Of a stretch of DNA of 64,000 bases, positions 60,906 to 64,000 are shown in pieces; position 1 is the stretch's first letter; the number at the start of each line of letters is the position of its first letter. The position numbers and the translations under genes were made by a program. Under the pieces are notes generated by a model. It made no database searches. It saw nothing but the letters and a program-made list of their open reading frames with translations, and was not told the origin of the DNA. The DNA lies in NCBI GenBank assembly GCA_030522415.1, contig CM060104.1, positions 13,636,229 to 13,700,228 on the forward strand, given 5' to 3'. The stretch comes from Channallabes apus (taxonomy: Eukaryota > Chordata > Actinopteri > Siluriformes > Clariidae).

Positions 60906-62648
60906 TTCTATCTTTTTAATTTTATTTATTTAATTTTGAAAAGTGTCTGAAAATTGGTTTCTTTACTGGCATGCAAATATTTTTCTGTAACTTTTCATTT
61001 TGTGGTGGAACATTGATGTTTGAAAATCAGAAATGTTTTTGTACTTATTTAATGTTCTAAAATCCATATAAATCCATAGGAAAGTTATTATACTTTTTTT
61101 TTTACTAAAAACACAAAATACATTTACACAGTAGTGTGTATACATTTTATTATTTTATTAATATGTAATATTAAATACATAGATTTTGCACATACAAATC
61201 ACTCCACATGCATTCAGTAGTTTAGAAGGTAAAAACATATTTTTAAAAAAGGAATGCTAGCTCCATTTACAATCTGGCCTTTCTTGTCTCTAAAGACTGG
61301 AACATTCAAATAAAGTAATGATTAAGCATTATTAAAATACAAACAAGACCCTGAGAAAAAAAAGGTTTATTTTACAGTTTATGGATTTAACAGGAGCTTA
61401 TTTATTTGATAAGCCTAGTGCTTTACTATCCTGTTCTCACAGCTAACTCCTACAATTACACCCATGTATGGTGAAAGCGATGCTGACCCCACTGACCCCA
61501 GACGTGCTCTTGCTTCTGCTCAGCTAATCGCACTGTGCACCGCTCTGAAACATGTCTGCAGCTTAAAAAAATTGCACAGCGTGCACCTGTCGAGTACCGT
61601 AAACGGGCACTTCCTTTTCGTCCATGTCATTCTGCTTGTGCAACCTTTCTTGCTCGTTGTGGCATGAGAAGCAGAAATTAGTATGCACCGGCACGTTTAT
61701 ACGCATCAGAGAAGGTGTGCTGGTCTTTACCCTGGAGGGTAGTGCTGCTGTTGTGTGAAAGGAAACAGACTTACTACACCGGCAAATAAGAGTAGGCTAT
61801 TCGTCATACATATGTAAGCTGTGATCTTAATTATAAACAAATAACACATAAATCCGGATAATTTCACATGTACTCGGTTTCGCGATCTGACGAATCAAAT
61901 TTCTGTTTATAGCAAATGTGCTAATGTAGCTTTTAATAGCTTATGTATAAATATAAGCTGTGCGTAAACAGTTATGAATGACCGCTGGTCATGGCTACTG
62001 CAGTCTATCAGGTGGGAAGCCTGTGTGAAAACAACACTCTCAGCTGTGGATCTCTTCACTACAAGAATTATATGGGTGGCTGATTCGAGCCTGATTTATT
62101 TGTCATGCATTCGGATGCATTATCACTATTTCCCCTGGAACCCTCAGCGTAAAGGATGAAGCGGCTCCGGCTGAGAAGCCATCCGTCATGTCGGGGCTGG
62201 AAGCGAGGGCTGCACAGATGAGTCAAACGAGTTCCTGTGTGTCTTCGCACGTCCAGGACGTCGTGGTGAAGCGGTGCCAGAGCCGACATCCGCGCAGCAG
62301 CTCTCATCCAGCCTGCCTGTTGCAGATGTGAACGATCCGGCTCCATAAAAGCCTCCATTAAGCAAAAGAGGTGCTGCACGCTGATGCTAATGTGAAGCCG
62401 GGAGCAGCTTCACGCAACTCCCCGAGCTCTAAGTCATAAAAAGAAGTGTTTATGAGCCTTAATTAATAGGCTGTAAAGATGATGAGTGTTTATAGCGAAC
62501 AGCTTGCTAAGTGTGTTAGTAAGAGTTTCCTGGTACGGTAGGCATGTGTATGATCCATAGTTCAGTGGTCTTATATAATGGTCATAGTTTAATGGTCTAA
62601 TGATCAAAAAAAAAAAAAAACTGGTACAGACACTTGCTGCTTGTCTGG

Positions 62649-62650
<2 letters not shown>

Positions 62651-62720
<70 letters not shown>
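62651..62720. repeat. GT microsatellite, 35 uninterrupted units
   Basis: A pure 70-bp GT run, the longest perfect dinucleotide tract in the GT/CA class in this window. Confidence 0.98.
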
Positions 62721-62721
<1 letters not shown>

Positions 62722-63156
62722 GTCTCATAATTGCAAAACTAATCTCTGTTCACAGCAAGAGTAGGTGAATGTGTCTGACCTTTTGTCCTGGATTTTATTA
62801 CAAATGTCTGCTTGTTGACTGCAGTATGAGACATAAAGTCACAATGTGTGTATTTGTGTGTCTGTGTGTGTGTGAGAAAAGGTCTAAATGGCCCCATAAT
62901 CACAGTAATTTATGTTTTAGCAACAAAAAAAAAAAACCTAGAAAATTATTATTGTAGCAAACATTTAGGTCTGTACCAAAAAAAACAACAAAAAAAAAAA
63001 CAAATATAGCAATTTTTTAAGCGGGATCTTCTTACAAGGATAGTAAAATGTGTGTTTGTGTGTGTGGTGGGGGTTAGACTTCAAAGTTAGAATTAAATTA
63101 TAATAATGTAATAATGTAAATAAATGGATAATTATGCCATAAGGATATTAAGGCAA

Positions 63157-63191
<35 letters not shown>

Positions 63192-64000
63192 CAGTGGTGT
63201 GAAAAACTATTTGCCCCCTTCCTGATTTCTTATTCTTTTGCATGTTTGTTACACTTAAATGTTTCTGCTCATCAAAAACCGTTAACTATTAGTCAAAGAT
63301 AACATAATTGAACACAAAATGCAGTTTTTAAATGAAGGTTTATGTTATTAAGGGAGAAAAAAAACTCCAAATCTACATGGCCCTGTGTGAAAAAGTGATT
63401 GCCCCCCTTGTTAAAAAATAACTTAACTGTGGTTTATCACACCTGAGTTAAATTTCTGTAGTCACCCCCAGGCCTGATTACTGCCACACATGTTTCAATC
63501 AAGAAATCACTTAAATAGGAGCTACCTGACACAGAGAAGTAGACCAAAAGCACCTCAAAAGCTAGACATCATGCCAAGATCCAAAGAAATTCAGGAACAA
63601 ATGAGAACAAAAGTAATTGAGATCTATCAGTCTGGTAAAGGTTATAAAGCCATTTCTAAAGCTTTGGGACTCCAGCGAACCACAGTGAGAGCCATTATCC
63701 ACAAATGGTAAAAACATGGAACAGTGGTGAACCTTCCCAGGAGTGGCCGGCCGACCAAAATTACCCCAAGAGCGCAGAGACAACTCATCCGAGAGGCTAC
63801 AAAATACCCCAGGACAACATCTAAAGAACTGCAGGCCTCACTCGCCTCAATTAAGGTCAGTGTTCACGACTCCACCATAAGAAAGAGACTGGGCAAAAAC
63901 GGCCTGCATGGCAGATTTCCAAGGCGCAAACCACTTTTAAGCAAAAAGAACATTAAGGCTCGTCTCAATTTTGCTAAAAAACATCTCAATGATTGCCAAG
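63192..64000 (+). mobile_element. Tc1-like transposon, cut by window end
   Basis: It starts with the same terminus as the copy at 22638 (cagtggtgtgaaaaactatt), preceded by TA, but is in the opposite orientation. A transposase frame opens at 63571 ([20 protein letters not shown]) and runs through the helix-turn-helix to IIHKW. One stop (TAA at 63709) then interrupts it, after which the same frame continues with [36 protein letters not shown] and [10 protein letters not shown] to the window edge. It lacks the 4-bp insertion of the other copy. The other end and catalytic region are outside. Confidence 0.92.

Overview
The window is genomic DNA from a ray-finned (teleost) fish. Two vertebrate genes are read directly from splice-consistent exons. 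The intervening DNA carries teleost-style repeats: several Tc1/mariner-type elements, tRNA-derived SINEs, an RTE-type LINE tail and many long CA, AT and CT microsatellites. The repeat mix would fit an otophysan such as a catfish or characin, but that is a weak inference. Nothing bacterial, viral or CRISPR-like was seen.

The first gene is the 3' two thirds of ascc3, on the plus strand from 3426 to 49373. I placed 28 coding exons. Their lengths and phases join without a break into 1440 codons plus a stop. They cover the second RecA lobe of the N-terminal helicase cassette, its winged-helix and Sec63-like region, and the whole C-terminal helicase cassette with its own Sec63-like region. The 5' part of the gene lies upstream of the window. 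Introns range from about 84 bp to 8.7 kb, and the long ones hold most of the repeats and several non-repetitive blocks that look like candidate enhancers.

The second gene is the 5' part of sim1 (probably sim1a), also on the plus strand. Its coding start is at 53186, about 3.8 kb after the ascc3 stop. Eight coding exons (to 60045) give 332 codons plus two bases: the bHLH, PAS-A and most of PAS-B/PAC. The C-terminal transactivation half is beyond the window. A CCAAT/GC-box promoter candidate sits near 52.15-52.29 kb, followed by a leader rich in short upstream ORFs.

The two genes are functionally unrelated. ASCC3 is a ubiquitously used helicase in alkylation repair and ribosome-collision rescue. 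SIM1 is a hypothalamic transcription factor. Their tandem order matches the human 6q16 neighbourhood. A likely reason is that sim1 regulatory DNA lies inside ascc3 introns, which would make ascc3 a bystander. That is inference, and the candidate blocks are listed separately. No previously undescribed system was found. The points most worth checking are these candidate regulatory blocks, the upstream-ORF-rich sim1 leader, two near-identical Tc1 copies with different disabling lesions, a near-perfect intronic hairpin, a nested transposon, and CA repeats directly abutting splice donors.
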